The notes beneath the pieces were generated by a model that made no database searches, was not told the origin of the DNA, and saw nothing but the letters and a program-made list of their open reading frames with translations. A program made the position numbers and the translations under genes. From Triatoma infestans (taxonomy: Eukaryota; Arthropoda; Insecta; Hemiptera; Reduviidae), in NCBI GenBank assembly GCA_011037195.1, contig JAAEAF010006025.1, positions 1-64,000 on the forward strand: a stretch of 64,000 nucleotides of DNA. The letters are read 5' to 3'. The number at the start of each line of letters is the position of its first letter. Position 1 is the stretch's first letter. Below are positions 45,279-55,261 of this stretch, in pieces.

Positions 45279-45660
45279 CTGGGTATTGTGATTTAAGGAG
45301 ATACCTCTACATAATGGGGCTAATGCCGGATCCGTTTTGTAGAGTGTTTGAGCAGAGGAGGGAATACCCATCCATCTTATGTGACAGATTGCTTGGGTTG
45401 TGAGGAAATTTGGTTCAGAATCATTGGTTGGAATAGAATGTCTGTGGAAGTGCATAGGCTATTTCCCCTTAAGGTTATTGTCCGAATTGTTCGGACTGCG
45501 GTGAATTTAGATAGGTTAGACCCGGGTCTGGATTTTTGTTCTAGACCCGGTTTGTTGTTGTTTTTCTTGTTTAGCTTTGTTGTAGCTATATGGGCCCAGT
45601 GGGGCTTTGGATAGCGTAGGTTTAGGTCCTTCCTCACAGACAAATAATGATGATAATAAT
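45279..45660 (+). pseudogene. I-like LINE (family alpha) 3' fragment, plus strand
   Basis: Starts at TGYCDLRRYLYIMGLMPDPFCRV, breaks frame, then continues as LGCEEIWFRIIGWNRMSVE and PLKVIVRIVRTAVNL. It includes the 3' UTR (GGGCCCAGTGGGGCTTTGG) and a TGATGATAATAATAAT tail. It is more diverged than the minus-strand copy. Together the two form a head-to-head pair with both tails pointing outward. Confidence 0.8.
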
Positions 45661-45664
45661 AATG

Positions 45665-46003
45665 TTTTTATAAAATAACCTGTATCTGTTTGTTGTGAAT
45701 GTCTCAAAAAAAAAAATGCACGACACTTAAACATTATATTCCTCTTAGGTACCTCCAAACACTTCTGGCAATAAGGTTTTGGTTAAAATACTTCATCCGA
45801 ATAGCGATATAAAACTGATAAACTTATGACTTGTACTTGTAACATTTTTCTGATTTTAAGGAGTTCTGAAGAATCTTTGACTCAAATTTCTGGACTACTA
45901 TGTAATCTCTGTCAGGGTTAGATACATTTTCTAAGTTTATTACGTTTAGACAATTGAGCAATCATTTCAGGTTAAATGAAACATCAATTTTATAATTGTA
46001 TTA
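45665..46003. other. Unassigned stretch
   Basis: No feature recognised between the LINE tail and the mariner-like element. Confidence 0.35.
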
Positions 46004-46005
46004 TA

Positions 46006-47483
46006 TAGGGTGACCAGAGTTATATGCTCCACCCACTTTTTTTTTAAACGGCGGGAAATTTCGAAAAAATAGAAAACACGTAATTAATCATTTTTAGTCT
46101 AGTTTATTTTCAGTGATTGATCCATTTTTTGATACCCCAATATCCCGAGATACAGCATCCAACTTTTTTTTTTCAAATGGAACATTATATTTTTTTTTGC
46201 ATATTTTTATAGTAATTGAGCCTCTAAAAAAATAAAAATAAAAAAATTTAAAATCGGTTAGGTTTTTCAAAAGTTATGGTAATTTAAAATATGAAAAACA
46301 AATTTCAGTTTAATGTCAAAATTACATTATTTTTTCTTTAAAGAAGCTCTTCAAACTGGGCACCATCAACGGATAGGCAAGCCAAAGCTCTGGACTCCCA
46401 CGCTCTGTTTGTAGCAGCACTTAGGTGGCAAAGTCAACATCTAGGCAGGCTAGAGTTATTCGACGTTCCAGATCTTCGACTGAAGGCACGGGATTAAGGT
46501 TACTGTACACTTTATTTTTTAGATATCCCCACAAAAAATAGTCCATTGGGGTTAAGTCCGGAGGTCGAGGTGGCCATTGGATCGGACCATGAGTTCCTAA
46601 CCACTTTTCGTGGAAATTTCTGTCCAGGTAACGTCGAACAACTCTCGCATTATGTGCCGGGCAACCATCTTGTTGAAAATACATATCTAGCCGACGTTTT
46701 AGAGGAACATCTTCAAGCAGAACTGGCAAAATGTCTCTTAAAAAAGTTAGATACCTTTCACCAGTTAAGTTTCCTCTGTAGAAGGATGGGCCGATTAGTT
46801 GGTTTCCTAAAACTCCACACCAAACGTTTGTAGAAAAAACAACCTGAAGGCGTGTGGCGAAGGTAACTTGTGGATTTTCTTCAGCCCATATTCTAAAGTT
46901 CCAACGATTAAGAAGGCCATTGTTGGTAAACATTGATTCATCAGTCCATAAAATTGTGCATTTTTTGTGGGGATATCTAAAAAATAAAGAGTACAGTAAC
47001 CTTAATCCCGTGCCTTCAGTCGAAGATCTGGAACGTCGAATAACTCTAGCCTGCCTAGATGTTGACTTTGCCACCTAAGTGCTGCTACAAACAGAGCGTG
47101 GGAGTCCAGAGCTTTGGCTTGCCTATCCGTTGATGGTGCCCAGTTTGAAGAGCTTCTTTAAAGAAAAAATAAGGTAATTTTGACATTAAACTGAAATTTG
47201 TTTTTCATATTTTAAATTACCATAACTTTTGAAAAACCTAACCGATTTAAATTTTTTTTTTTTTTAGGCTCAAGTACTATAAAAATATGCAAAAAAAAAT
47301 ATAATGTTCCATTTGAAAAAAAAAAGTTGGATGCTGTATCTCGGGATATTGGGGTATAAAAAAATGGTTCAATCACTGAAAATAAACTAGACTAAAAATG
47401 ATTAAATACGTGTTTTCTATTTTTTCGAAATTTTCCGCCGTTTAAAAAAAAAGTGGGTGGAGCATATAACTCTGGTCACCCTG
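46006..47483 (-). mobile_element. Tc1/mariner-type transposon with about 530-bp inverted arms
   Basis: 1478 bp flanked by TA (46004-46005 and 47484-47485). The ends read TAGGGTGACCAGAGTTATAT on the left and, inverted on the right, CAGGGTGACCAGAGTTATAT. Inverted similarity continues inward across the whole of 46006-46539 against 46960-47483. The central 420 bp is single-copy and holds the transposase catalytic core. The right arm repeats the transposase C-terminal codons and 3' end in inverted form, in place of the N-terminal coding region. The arms differ by scattered substitutions and small run-length changes. Confidence 0.9.
46421..47074 (-). pseudogene. Tc1/mariner-type DDD transposase, N-terminal domain missing
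   Basis: A 217-codon frame. The catalytic triad is D45 (LWTDESMF), D136 (FQQDGCPAH) and D173 (WPPRPPDLTPMDYFLWGYL), with 36 residues between the second and third Asp. This is the cut-and-paste nuclease core that cleaves at the terminal repeats and inserts at TA. FTNNGLLNRWN and YFLWGYLKNKVY are typical of insect mariner-like proteins. Residues 1 to about 33 come from antisense reading of the inverted right arm, and the helix-turn-helix DNA-binding half is absent, since such proteins are usually about 340 residues or more. A plus-strand frame at 46950-47078 repeats the last 34 or so residues because of the inversion. The catalytic core is open, but without DNA binding it is presumably inactive. 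Confidence 0.85.
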
Positions 47484-47485
47484 TA

Positions 47486-48680
47486 TACGTATGAAATTTT
47501 CCAAATATTATGACAGACAAAATTGAATCAATAAAATTGTTTTTTGAAGTAACATTTAGAGAAACAATTGAATAAGTAATGCCAAAGTATAATTTGTTAT
47601 AGAGTTTCCCAGGTAATATTAATAGTAACAATGTTGAATTTAGTCTCCTAAGCATGATGTTGACAGTTACCTTAAACTGTTAAGAAACTTTCCAGAAAAC
47701 AAAACTGATTTAATAAATTAATTCTGTTCATGATAAGTAGTGCTAAGTAGTATTTATCTAATAAACAAAAATATAATTATTGTATAATTAATTTATTAGT
47801 TTATGATTAATTTATTTTGTTTTGTTTTTAAAAGAAAAATATTTAATTCAATAAGATAAGATATAATAGTGTGGAGGGCAGGAACCAGTTAAGCTTCTGG
47901 AAGGGTCTTTCTGCGGTTTATTAAATTAATTACTAAATTATATAGATAGCATTTTGCTAATTTGTGTAAATTAGTAAAATTGTTAGGAATTTGTGGTGTT
48001 TAAATTTCAAATGTTATTTGAGAGCGCTCTACTGGACAACAATGTAAACACCCATTCCAATCTGCTTGCCTGGGATGGTAGGTTCGTATTTGTCCAACCT
48101 CTATACTTAAATATGTTAAGACAAATAAGTGAAATTTTAAATTTAACGTAAATGTTTCATTTAATATGAAATTCTTTTTAACTCCATAGTTTCATTCTAG
48201 AATTTTTTTTTTTTTTTAAACAATATATAAAATTAAAAGTAAATTTAAGAGAATTTCTTCATTATATGTTCAAAACTGGAACTTTGCAATATAAGATTAT
48301 TAAAAGTAGACATATTAAAAAAGTTGTTCCTAATATTAACGTAAACAGTAACAAAATTTCGGTAACTTTTTAAATAAAGTAACATTTGTTTTTTTTTTTT
48401 AATAAGTTTTTTTTGTTATACAAGGATATCCACTTTGTTATGGTAAAATTTGATTATGAACAGTATCCATATAAAGATGTGCCGACCTTACCCATAGTCC
48501 AATTGTTCAGAGTGACAAGCAATTTACTTTCCCCACAACAAGCACCATCACTGGAATGTTCAAGTAACTACATCGTGTTATTTATATATATATATACTAC
48601 AAGAATTACCCATAAATTCCAGGAATTTCGTGTTACTGCCTATACAAATTCTTTTAAAAACATCTTTAAATAAACTTATT
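47486..48680. other. AT-rich stretch without a gene
   Basis: No gene recognised. Long T runs near 48203-48218 and 48385-48400. Confidence 0.4.
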
Positions 48681-48682
48681 GT

Positions 48683-48889
48683 TAGTACAATTTTACTTTT
48701 TCTCTTACTCCTAGAGTAAGAGGAAGTATTACAGTGCTGCCAAATTTACAAAATTAAGTATTCACCGGAAATACATGTTTTGAGGATCCCTGAGTATGTA
48801 AAAAAAAAAAAAAAAAAAAAAAAAATTTAATGAATAGTGTGTGTGCGTGTGTCCTTATAAAATATTTCAAAAACAATAAAAATCGCCAA
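48683..48889 (+). repeat. Family D head part split by a LINE
   Basis: TTTTTCTCTTACTCCTAGAG head, GTATTCACCGGAAATAC, TTTTGAGGATCCCTGAGT, a long A run and the short GT repeat. It breaks after AAAATCGCCAA at 48889 and resumes at 49568. Confidence 0.7.
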
Positions 48890-49473
48890 GGAGGAAGCTC
48901 AACGCTTTGGCTCGGAGGGGTAAGGTGCATCTCTATTGGATACCCGGACATGCGGGAATAGAAGGCAATGAGAGGGCGGATCGGCTGGCCAGGGAGGGAT
49001 CATCATTACCATTTTGTGGTCCTGAACCAGCCCTGGCCGTTACAAAGACGTTTCGCGACAAACAGATTAGACTTTGGGAGACGAGAGCTTTGGAGAAACG
49101 CTGGGGGGACACGCAGGGATGCCTCCAAGCTAAAAGATTTATAAAGGCAGGTAAGCAGAGAATTTCGGAGTATCTCCTGTCTCTCAGTAGGACGGGTTTG
49201 AGGACCTTGGTAGGAATAGTGACTGGACACACTTGGGTGTCCAGCCACTTGTTTAACATAGGAAAGACGCGGAGTCCCATTTGTCAGAACTGTGATGACG
49301 GAGTTAGGGAAACGGTGTATCACTACTTATGTCAGTGTCCCCGTTTCGCTGGAACTAGGTTTCGTATATTTGGGAGGACACCACTCTCGCAGGATTGTCT
49401 GGGCGAGTTGGAGTATAGTGATATCTTGAGATATTGTAGATTAACCGGCAAGTTACCGGGGGAGGCTAATTAA
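48890..49473 (+). CDS. I-like LINE ORF2 end: RNase H C-terminus and zinc knuckle
   Basis: Open from the truncation point. The Met at 48907 is only the first one available. It begins at the last strand of RNase H, VHLYWIPGHAGIEGNERADR, which keeps the His and the fourth catalytic Asp; the first three catalytic residues are lost with the truncation. Then come a linker (LPFCGPEPALAVTKTF), the motif LSLSRTGLRTLVGIVTGHT and the knuckle ICQNC...VYHYLCQC (C-x2-C, H-x4-C). The stop is at 49473, followed by a short GGGG-rich 3' UTR and the TAA tail. The frame is undamaged, so the insertion is probably recent, but the copy has no catalytic domain. Confidence 0.8.
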
Positions 49474-49567
49474 GGGGTTACGGGGGGTACCGGGGGGATA
49501 AGAGCCATATAGGCTTAGGTCCCGCGCCTTTGGGCACCCGATAAAAATAATAATAATAAATAATAAT
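48890..49567 (+). mobile_element. 5'-truncated I-like LINE (family beta) with 11-bp target duplication
   Basis: Flanked by AAAATCGCCAA (48879-48889, 49568-49578). The 3' end is a TAA-type repeat (AATAATAATAAATAATAAT, 49550-49567). It inserted into a D element. Its protein differs clearly from family alpha. Confidence 0.85.
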
Positions 49568-49610
49568 AAAATCGCCAAAAAAAAACTCAAATTTGGTATT
49601 CTGTTTACTA
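49568..49610 (+). repeat. Family D continuation after the LINE
   Basis: AAAATCGCCAA, an A run, then ACTCAAATTTGGTATTCTG and TTTACTAAGAG, corresponding to the D block with TTGATATTCCGTTTAG. The rest of this D copy is lost or eroded. Confidence 0.55.
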
Positions 49611-49756
49611 AGAGATTTTTTTTCTTTCTTTTTTTCTTTCGAATTCATAAAGAAGAATTTTTTTTTGTTAGTGTCAGGGTAAAGTTGAAATAAATTAAAA
49701 AACATTTTTAACAAACATGAAGTTTTTATTAGAAAATTATAATTACCAAGAAAGAT

Positions 49757-50035
49757 AATTGTTGTGGTGGTTGATTCCGCAGAGCTGGAAAGCATCAGAG
49801 ACATTTTCCATGGTAGTGTGCTTCAATTTATGGTCATCGACCGGTTACGGGCGTTCACCCATCTTCATGATGCTTTTTGTCAAATAGTGTGATAACATAG
49901 ATTTGCTCAGAGCAAATTTAGTTGATACACTCATAACCCTATGTTATCACACTGTCTTGAAAAACGCATCCTGAAGATAGGCCGGTCGATGACCACAAAA
50001 TGAAACCAGGCTACAACAGAAAATGTCTCTGAAGA
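49757..50035. repeat. Foldback element FB, copy 3
   Basis: Left arm TGGTTGATTCCGCAGAGCTG, then GGTCATCGACCGGTTACGGG and CATAGATTTGCTCAGAGC. The right arm is its inverse (ATGTTATCACACTGTC, AAAAACGCATCCTGAAGATA, CGGTCGATGACCACAAAATG). The arms meet near 49925. It is more eroded than copies 1 and 2. Confidence 0.7.
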
Positions 50036-50159
50036 TTGATAATAATTGTCTATATAAAAATTATTATAAATCATTGGTTGTAATGTAAAAAATCATATTA
50101 TAACAATTAAAAATGTCATATATTATAAAAAAATTAAGGAGTCGTACAATATTATATAA

Positions 50160-50196
<37 letters not shown>
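50160..50196. repeat. (ATT)n microsatellite
   Basis: Perfect ATT run in AT-rich sequence. Confidence 0.85.
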
Positions 50197-50716
50197 GTAT
50201 AATAATCAATTAACTATTTGTAAAATATCTCGAAAGTAGAATATCGATACTATATGTCGATATTTTTTTTAGAGAAGATATCGATATTTCCGATACACCA
50301 TAGCCCAACCCCACACACCAAATCCGCACTACGATGTACATTCTGGAAGACGAAGTAGGGTTTTTAAATGAAATTAAAATTGTTCGCTATGATAATAATA
50401 ATTGTCAAATTAGGTAATTTTTTTTTTTTAGTCGATATTTCATTTAAATTATAATTATAGTATATAAATATACTTGTTAAAAATCGTGACAATACACGAC
50501 AAATGATGCCAAATCGGTACAATCTGAATTGTTTTGTGAATTCAAGACTGTCCCGGCCAATTCGGGCACCTATGGGTCATCTTATTACGTTTATGTATTA
50601 CTAGCGCATTTCACACGAAAGTTTCGGGCAAAATCCACACAATAAAGAAGTGCGACTATTCTGAATTTGTTTTTTTTAGTTTTTCGAGATTTTCCCAAAA
50701 TTTACATTAATATATA
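50197..50716. other. Unassigned stretch
   Basis: No gene. A local ATCGATATTTC / GATATCGATATT-type near-palindrome cluster lies at 50240-50300. Confidence 0.3.
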
Positions 50717-50972
50717 AATACATATTTATTTTCTAATGTCTAATCATAATTTATAATAATACCATTTTGTCATTAAACACATACATAGTAACATAACCTT
50801 ATAACCTCCCCACATATATACAATCAACAAGTGTGAGTGTAACAGAAACATTAAGTTGAAGTGAACTCTCTACACGAACTTGATGAATTTGCTCTGACAA
50901 TGGATGAAAATCCGAAACTGGTCACGAAAATTATAAATATGCAAGCTATGACGGATAAAATACCAGATAAAT
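50717..50972 (+). repeat. Family F repeat, single unit
   Basis: Matches 128-565: CATTTTGTCATTAAACACATA, CAAGTGTGAG, TTTGCTCTGACAATGGATG, ATCCGAAACTGGTC and GGATAAAATACCAGAT. Confidence 0.65.
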
Positions 50973-51066
50973 ACGAGTACATACTTTTATTTGAAATATT
51001 TGTCCACGAAAATTCATTTTTGGTAGGTATCTTGGGTAAAATTAAAGTTAAGCTTCTCTCTAAAGT

Positions 51067-52243
51067 GTCCTCACGCGTCAGTCTACTGGCTAGCGCACTC
51101 GCCTTTTGGTGAGAATTCAGGGTTCGATTCCCGGCAGAGAAAAGTCGGTGTTGACCCAGCATCGTGATGAACAGTGGAAAGCTAAAGTTAGTAGCGCCCT
51201 AGGTAGCGAAGGCCGGAACTAAACGGCGTGGGAACTGCGACGTGCTTACCACACACGCCCCCCTATTCAAGCCTTGGCCCTTTATGGGTTGCTATTATTA
51301 TTACTATTATTCAAGAAAGGGGAGGGCAAAACCCTACGCTATCCAAAGCCTCCCTGGGCCCATATAGCTACCGCTAAAGAATAACAACTACTGGGTCTGG
51401 AACAAATGTCCAGGCCCAGGTTTTACTCATCTAAGTTTCACCACTGACCGAACAAATCGGACCAAAATCTTAAAAGAACATAGCTTAAGGATCCTCTACC
51501 GATATCCTACGACGGCCGAAGGTCCTAAACCTAATCTCCTCACAGCCCAAACAATCTGTCATTAGATGCATGGGTGTTTCCTCCTCCGTCTCACAAACTC
51601 TACAAAAGGGGTCAGGCATGAGTCCCATTGTATAGAGATGTCTCCTTAAGCCACAATGCCCAGTGAGGAAGCCAACCAGATGCCTGAGAGAGGTCCGTGA
51701 AAGACATCGGATCCCGCTACTCAAAGCTCCATCCGAACTCCCAATGAGCATCTTAGACTGCCGACAACCCACACCGGTCATCCACGTCTGAAAGCCTGAC
51801 AAACATGTGCCAGAAGACACACCAACAGTAGGCTCGGGACCAATGAAAGGGAGAGTGTCACCTGATTTGGCAAACCTATCCACCTCCTCATTCCCAAAGA
51901 TTCCCATATAACCTGGAACCCAGGCCAGAAGCACATCCTTCAATGATCTTCCAGTCTTTTAGAACTTTCCAACACCAATCTGGAAGTGAAGACACATGAG
52001 CTAAGCGCCTTCAACGCAGCCTGGCTGTCCGAGCAGATACAAACACCTTTTAAATTAGTGTTACACACCCTCTCATCCAAAATACAGCAAAGAATTGCAT
52101 AAACCTTAGCCTGGAAAACGGTGGCCCACTCACCAAGAGGGACCACCAAATGGTCTCACGTCTCAAAATAGACGGTAGCCCCAGACCTACCATCCATCCT
52201 GGAACCGTCCTCATGGGCTATTGCTGCATAGGGTGTTTTTTTT
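51067..52243 (+). mobile_element. SINE-B copy with 13-bp target duplication, split by a LINE
   Basis: Flanked by perfect TTCTCTCTAAAGT (51054-51066, 52244-52256). Head ACGCGTCAGTCTACTGGCTA, B box GGGTTCGATTCCCGG, body AGTAGCGCCCTAGGTAGCGA, ending in a T tract (52235-52243) rather than an A tail. It is interrupted by the LINE at about 51292-52210. Confidence 0.9.
51292..52210 (-). pseudogene. I-like LINE (family alpha), RNase H and knuckle, inside SINE-B
   Basis: Minus strand. The relic starts near GSRMDGRSG of RNase H and continues PLGEWATVFQAKVYAIL (catalytic Glu changed to Lys), CSDSQAALKAL and RLVLESSKRLED. An 8-base-scale deletion near 51945 shifts the frame, after which it reads LKDVLLAWVPGYMGIFGNEE (catalytic-site His changed to Tyr), VDRFAK and the knuckle FCRVCETEEETPMHLMTDC. 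The tail is TAA-type (plus-strand ATTATTATTACTATTATT). An imperfect target duplication around ATGGGTTGCT / ATGGGCTATTGCT is visible. Lost catalytic residues and the frameshift show it is dead and older than the copy at 44062-45264. Confidence 0.8.
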
Positions 52244-52256
52244 TTCTCTCTAAAGT

Positions 52257-53990
52257 ATTATTTCAATGTATGGTTCTATCACTTATCTAATATTAACGTA
52301 CATTAGAAAAACATTGCTAGTATTCCAAATTATGAATGAAAATCGGTTAACTAGAAGTGCTACTGGAAATAGGGTTTTGAGTTATTTGGAAATTATCTTG
52401 AAAACATCTGTAACGACTTCTATTAAACATGGAAATGCTAATTGAACAGATATAAACCTCTATCATTTTTATTTGAAATATATTTTTCAGAATAAATTGA
52501 TTTAAAATAGTTTTGTGGAATTAATGACGTTAAATTTGTAGTATGTTATTGGCGCGTTCTTCACTTTCCCTACCTGCTTGGGTTGGTAGTTTGGTACTTG
52601 CCGCCTCTCCACACCACCACCTCTACATTTTTGCTAGGACAAATTAGCAAAATTTAACAAAAGTAAGAGTAAGTCGTACCATGTGAGTGTTTCATATCAT
52701 ATTTTATGGATAAACAAAAACTAAAATATAGAAATTAAACTATAGTACATTTCTGCCCAATTTCTAACTATTTACCTTTGTGATGATTACTAATTGTTGT
52801 TGATCGACAGAGCTGACAGTATTAATTTCATATCACTAGCTTCCCCCTCCCACCACAAATTAAATAATAAACAATAAATTGTATCGACGACATCAATGTG
52901 CATCCATGACATATAAGCATTCACACACGTAACAAATATATATATATATATACAGTTATTTACCATATTATCAACAAACATAGGAAATTGGCAATGAATA
53001 AATAACAATTACAAATAGGATGGTTAATTGTTATGCAAATCTAGGTGCATTCAAAATTCATAACACATTTGTACAAATTAATATGAGCGTGCATTTTTTT
53101 GTTTTGTTTTGTTTTGTGTACATGTGTTTTTTCGGTTATCTTGATGAAGTGTGATAGGTTTTGTAATGTGTACACGTCTTAGGGCGAATTAATAAATGTA
53201 AATTGTATTGAAATATATTCTTGTTATATATTTTATGATTTGTAAATTAAGGAATTTTTCCAATGTATATATTTATAAATTTGGGGTTTTTGAAGGTTGG
53301 AAGGCACAAAAGAAACAGTTAGTTGAGTCAGAGTTACCTGGCCTACCCCTATCACTACATTTATTTAGGACAAAGGGAATTTCCCTCTTCTCACTTTCTC
53401 CGGGTGGAGGTAGAATATATAAGGTGGGAAGGAGGTCAGTTTAAAATTTATACCGTAAAAAGAGTGAATTCTATCAGTAGAAAAAGCCATGTTATAGTAA
53501 TGAGTGGTGCAAATGCTCCAAGAAACCCAACCTTCTTCAACTTAGAATATATGTAAAATATATGTTTTAACGGTTTTCATTAAACTTGGAATGATTGCTG
53601 CGTACATAGAAAAACGTATCACTTTTCTTTATAATACACTTTTTTTGAAAAAAATTGTTTTTAATTGTTCTGTGGTATCTGAGACGTTAAAATTTAAATG
53701 TATGTGTTCATTATTTGTTCTCTACAATGTAATCATTGTCTATCTGGCTCTGTTGGTAGGTTGGGACTTGTCCCTCCATCACCTGTACAATATAAACTCA
53801 CAAAATTTGAAATTTAAAAAAAAATTTTGATTTTATATATAACCTTATTAAGAAGGAGCAAGAGAAAGTTGTGTGAATTTTTCAAACCAAGATTTCTTAT
53901 AAGAAAATCGATTTTTTTTTTTTTTTTTGAACGGATATTTGCGAGAAATAAGGTTTCTGATTTCCTCTAAAACTAAATATCTGTAAAATG
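52257..53990. other. Degenerate repeat-derived stretch
   Basis: Contains eroded D tails (AAGAGTAAGTCGTACCATGTGAGTGTTTC near 52664-52692, and GCAAGAGAAAGTTGTGTG near 53858) and AT-rich filler. No gene. Frames at 53208-53556 have no known resemblance. Confidence 0.4.
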
Positions 53991-54006
53991 TAACCACTTT
54001 TTTTTT

Positions 54007-54935
54007 TTTACTTTCTCTTACTCCCTAGTAAGAGGAAGTATTGTAATCGTGTCAAATTTTCGATATTGTGTTTTCACCAGAAATATCCGTTTTGAGGTCC
54101 CATGAATCCAAAAAAGTGATTTTTAGCAAATGGTCTGTGAGTGTGTGTGTATGTGAAAAACATAGCTCACAAACGAGGAACCGTAGAAAGTTGAAACTTG
54201 ATATTCCAGTTACATATCACCATGGAATCTTACAGTACGTTATTTGTCAAAATTCCCCAACGGGAAGTACCATTTTACAAGTTAGTTTTTTTTTTTTACT
54301 TTTTTACATTTTTCACAAAAACGGCTCCGACGATTTACTTCAAACATGGTATATCGACTACACATACAAAGATCTATAACTTTTATTTGAAACATTTCTC
54401 TGGAAAAATTCATTTAAGGGCACTTTTGGGGTAAGGATTGGGTTAGGTTTTACATCAAAAGTGCTATTTCAGTTTATTTAACAATTCTATCATCTAAATA
54501 ATGTTAATTAGAATTGAATATGTTGTTAAAATTCCGAGTTTCAAAAAAAAAAATCTGATTACCGGAAGTGCGTACGCTTACCTCTTTACTAAATGATTTT
54601 TTTTTCACTTTTTCGCGATTTTCTCAAAAAAGGTCTCCGACGATTTTTCTTTTTGGTGGAGGAGTGGGGTTATTTTTCTCTAAAGTGCTATCATAATTGA
54701 TTATACAATTCTATCATGCAAACAAAATTAATTAGAAATAAATAGATGGGCAAAATTTTGAGTTTCAACAAAACTAGCAAACCGAAAGTGCGCTTTTATG
54801 GGCAGTTTTTCAGTTTTCGGTGAATTTCATTAAATTTGGTATACAAACTATAAAATTTTGTCAATTATAATTTTGAGAACTGGAGTAAGAGAAAGTTGTG
54901 TGAGTGTTTCACACCAGATTTTTTTATAATATTAA
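54007..54935 (+). repeat. Family D element
   Basis: Head TTTTACTTTCTCTTACTCCC with TAGTAAGAGGAAGTATTG, GTTTTGAGGTCCCATGAATC, a short GT run, AACGGGAAGTACC, two later CCGGAAGT/CCGAAAGTGCG cores, and tail GAGTAAGAGAAAGTTGTGTG at 54881 with GTTTCACACCAG. The third unit is shortened by a deletion near 54640. Confidence 0.85.
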
Positions 54936-55261
54936 GGCAATTTAAACGCGTTGTTAGAATTCCATTTGATGACATTTAGATAATCAGAATTGTGACTTCC
55001 CAGAATAGGCTTTTGAGTTGTTTGGAATTTTCTCTAATAACAACTCCACCGGTTTTCTTATAGGAAATTCGAAATTGTTGTATAGCGCAATACAATATTT
55101 TATAATTTTTTTTTTTTTTTTTTTAATAAATAGATGCTTAGTAAAATGTAACGACTGCAATGACCTTTTATTTATGCTAGTCGACAGTCCACAGGTCACA
55201 TATATGAATGTCTCTAACTAATCCTTATATTCTAATATTGAAAATAGTAAATAAATAAGAT

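Noticed and set aside
46854..47078. A second transposase gene on the plus strand
   Set aside because: It is the inverted copy of the transposase C-terminus in the right arm, fused to unrelated antisense sequence.
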